Below are positions 62,614-64,000 of a stretch of DNA of 64,000 nucleotides, piece by piece. This DNA is from JBBDSH01 sp040905045 (GTDB taxonomy: Bacteria > Pseudomonadota > Gammaproteobacteria > Eutrophobiales > Eutrophobiaceae): NCBI GenBank assembly GCA_040905045.1, contig JBBDSH010000081.1:1-64000 (forward strand), written 5' to 3'. The translations under genes and the position numbers were made by a program. A model generated the notes under the pieces. The model had not been told where the DNA came from. It did not search any database and saw only the letters and a program-made list of their open reading frames with translations. The first letter of the stretch is position 1; every line of letters begins with the position of its first letter.

Positions 62614-63507
62614 ATGACTTACGCCATAGACGTCCATATCCACGCCGATGCCGACAGCCGCGTTATCTGCGGCCGTGCCGAGGAGTTCCGCGATGCCGCG
62701 GTCAAATACTTCAACGCCAAGTTCGAGGAACAGACAATCGACCAGACCGCCGATATGTACCGGGAGTTGGACATGATGGCGGTGCTGTTCGCCCTGGATT
62801 CCTCCTCCGGCGCCGGCATACCGCCCATCACCAATGACTTCGTCGCCAAGGCCGTCAAGGACAACCCCGATGTCTACATCGGCTTCGCCAGCGTCGACCC
62901 CTGGCGCGGCGTCATGGCCGTGGACGAAGTGAAACGGGCAATGGAAGAACTGGGCCTGAAGGGCTTCAAGTTTCACCCGGCCACCCAGGCCTTCTACCCC
63001 AACGACAAGCGCTTCTATCCCATCTACGAGGCGATTGCCAAATACGATAACATCCCCATGCTGTTCCACACCGGCACCACCGGCATCGGCGCCGGCATGC
63101 CCGGCGGCGGCGGCATCAAGCTGGATTCCTCGCGGCCGATTCCCTATATGGACGATGTGGCCGCGGACTTCCCCGACACGCCCATGATCCTGGCGCACCC
63201 GTCCTGGCCCTGGGAAAACGACGCCCTGGCCATGGCCGTTCACAAGACCAACGTCTACATCGACCTGTCCGGCTGGTCACCGAAATATTTCCCGGAATCC
63301 GTGATCCGATATGCCAATTCGAAGCTGCAGGACAAGATCCTGTTCGGATCGGATTTCCCGTTGATCTCGCCGCAACGCTGGCTGCGTGACTTTGAGAAGG
63401 CGCCGTTCAAAGACGAGGTGCGGCCCAAGATCCTGTTTGAAAACGCCAATAAACTGCTGGGCCTGAACCTGACACGTACCGACGCCCCGGCCGGGATATA
63501 CGACTGA
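62614..63507 (+). CDS. ACMSD-type amidohydrolase 2 family protein
   Basis: A 297-residue metal-dependent TIM-barrel hydrolase or decarboxylase. Metal ligands appear as HIH in AIDVHIHAD at residues 8-10, His in FKFHPATQ near 125, His in MLFHTGTTG near 151, His in ILAHPSWPW near 194, and Asp in LFGSDFP near 247. This set matches amidohydrolase 2 proteins such as aminocarboxymuconate-semialdehyde decarboxylase and related aromatic-acid decarboxylases or hydratases. A strong AAAGGAAAA ribosome binding site precedes the ATG. It may act on an aromatic-derived or dicarboxylic intermediate; substrate unknown. Confidence 0.85.
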   Translation: MTYAIDVHIHADADSRVICGRAEEFRDAAVKYFNAKFEEQTIDQTADMYRELDMMAVLFALDSSSGAGIPPITNDFVAKAVKDNPDVYIGFASVDPWRGVMAVDEVKRAMEELGLKGFKFHPATQAFYPNDKRFYPIYEAIAKYDNIPMLFHTGTTGIGAGMPGGGGIKLDSSRPIPYMDDVAADFPDTPMILAHPSWPWENDALAMAVHKTNVYIDLSGWSPKYFPESVIRYANSKLQDKILFGSDFPLISPQRWLRDFEKAPFKDEVRPKILFENANKLLGLNLTRTDAPAGIYD

Positions 63508-63678
63508 CGCCCGGCCTGAAAATAACCGGATAATGCATTACCATATACCGACGTAAACACTGTAACTTTCGCTGTGGCGGATTTCTTCACCGCCGTCAGA
63601 CAGAATCCGTCGCGCCCGCGACGAGTTCCATTCGATAACAGGCTGCTATTGCCGTGGGTGTAATACGGGGGAACATAA

Positions 63679-64000
63679 ATGAGTGATAAACCGAAAGTCC
63701 TGTTGATTGTCACCCTCGATACGAAAGAGGTTGAAGCCCGATATCTGCGCGATTGCCTGGAAGAAGCCGGCGTTGATGTTATCCATATGGATCCCAGCAT
63801 CCGGCGCAATGTCGGCGGCGCAGAGATCTCGCCCGATGACATCGCTGCGGCGGCCGGAACCGACATGGAATCGGTTCGGGCATTGAAACACGAGGGCAAG
63901 TGCCAGGCCGTCATGATCGAGGGCGCCATCAAGTGCGCCCACCAGATTCACGACGAAGTCGGGCTAGGCGGCATACTTTCTATCGGCGGCTCAATGGGCA
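63679..64000 (+). CDS. Tm-1-like (UPF0261) protein, N-terminal part
   Basis: The frame opens at an ATG with GGGGGAAC upstream and runs 107 codons to the window edge without a stop, so only the N-terminal quarter is visible. VLLIVTLDTKEVEARYLRDCLEEAGVD and VIHMDPSIRR, then a later GGILSIGGSMG, match the N-terminal half of Tm-1-like ATP-binding proteins (UPF0261). In catabolic operons these often precede a TIM-barrel phosphoenolpyruvate hydrolase-like partner, which could lie beyond the edge. Function is not established in bacteria. Confidence 0.82.
   Translation, partial: MSDKPKVLLIVTLDTKEVEARYLRDCLEEAGVDVIHMDPSIRRNVGGAEISPDDIAAAAGTDMESVRALKHEGKCQAVMIEGAIKCAHQIHDEVGLGGILSIGGSMG

Overview
The window reads as a stretch of chromosome from an environmental, heterotrophic pseudomonadotan, most likely a gammaproteobacterium. 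The grounds are two large TonB-dependent receptors with the EEVVVTAxKREEN signature, quinoprotein and GMC dehydrogenases, many acyl-CoA and sugar-acid enzymes, and short REP-like intergenic palindromes (a GTGGGAGCGGC-type repeat near 55.96 kb). This placement is inference; there is no rRNA or other phylogenetic marker. I see no tRNA, rRNA, CRISPR array, integrase or insertion sequence. Coding density is high, 52 protein genes are supported (the last cut by the window end), and nearly all are catabolic, transport or regulatory.

Layout. 0-2 kb: acetoacetyl-CoA synthetase (minus). 2.3-6.3 kb: an SDR, a DUF819 membrane protein, a TIM-barrel isomerase and a type I dehydroquinase-like protein. 6.3-22.3 kb: a LacI-controlled catabolic locus. 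It has a TonB receptor and a seven-gene minus-strand operon (TIM-barrel isomerase, two enolase-superfamily dehydratases, E1-alpha, E1-beta, SDR, LacI). Divergent from it is a plus-strand operon with a three-subunit molybdenum hydroxylase, an E2 acyltransferase and a CoxG-like protein. Consensus-like promoters in front of the TonB gene and the molybdenum operon are each overlapped by a similar CpG-centred operator. 22.5-29.3 kb: 3-hydroxyacyl-CoA dehydrogenase, an enolase paralogue with altered active-site residues, two alpha/beta hydrolases, an amidohydrolase and a D-2-hydroxyacid dehydrogenase. 29.4-31.5 kb: an APH-fold kinase and a second LacI regulator. 31.5-36.6 kb: a minus operon with a CaiB-type CoA-transferase, enoyl-CoA hydratase, FAH-family hydrolase, NAD epimerase and a MetE-core protein. 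36.8-41.8 kb: a plus-strand sugar operon (TIM barrel, Gfo/Idh/MocA, DUF4432, SDR) followed by GntR.

41.8-55.7 kb (visibly more G+C rich): an Nramp-like transporter lacking the metal-binding motifs, a ThDP-dependent decarboxylase/synthase, a GMC dehydrogenase with a Tat-type small subunit, a quinohaemoprotein alcohol dehydrogenase, the second TonB receptor with an AraC regulator, a second MetE-fold protein and an exported MBL hydrolase. 56.1-61.2 kb: a complete 2-oxoacid dehydrogenase operon in the order E2-E3-E1alpha-E1beta, whose E2 has two tandem E3-binding domains. 61.6-64 kb: a zinc-independent MDR oxidoreductase, an ACMSD-type amidohydrolase and the start of a Tm-1-like (UPF0261) protein.

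Working model: the 4.6-22.3 kb locus takes up an acidic carbohydrate or related polyol acid through the TonB receptor, dehydrates it with the enolase-superfamily enzymes, oxidises intermediates with the SDR and the molybdenum hydroxylase, and decarboxylates a 2-oxo acid with an E1/E2 pair split across the two divergent operons. It probably borrows E3, for example from 58-59.7 kb. The substrate cannot be named from sequence. The intergenic regions also hold several families of short repeats, including heptanucleotide arrays placed directly behind stop codons.
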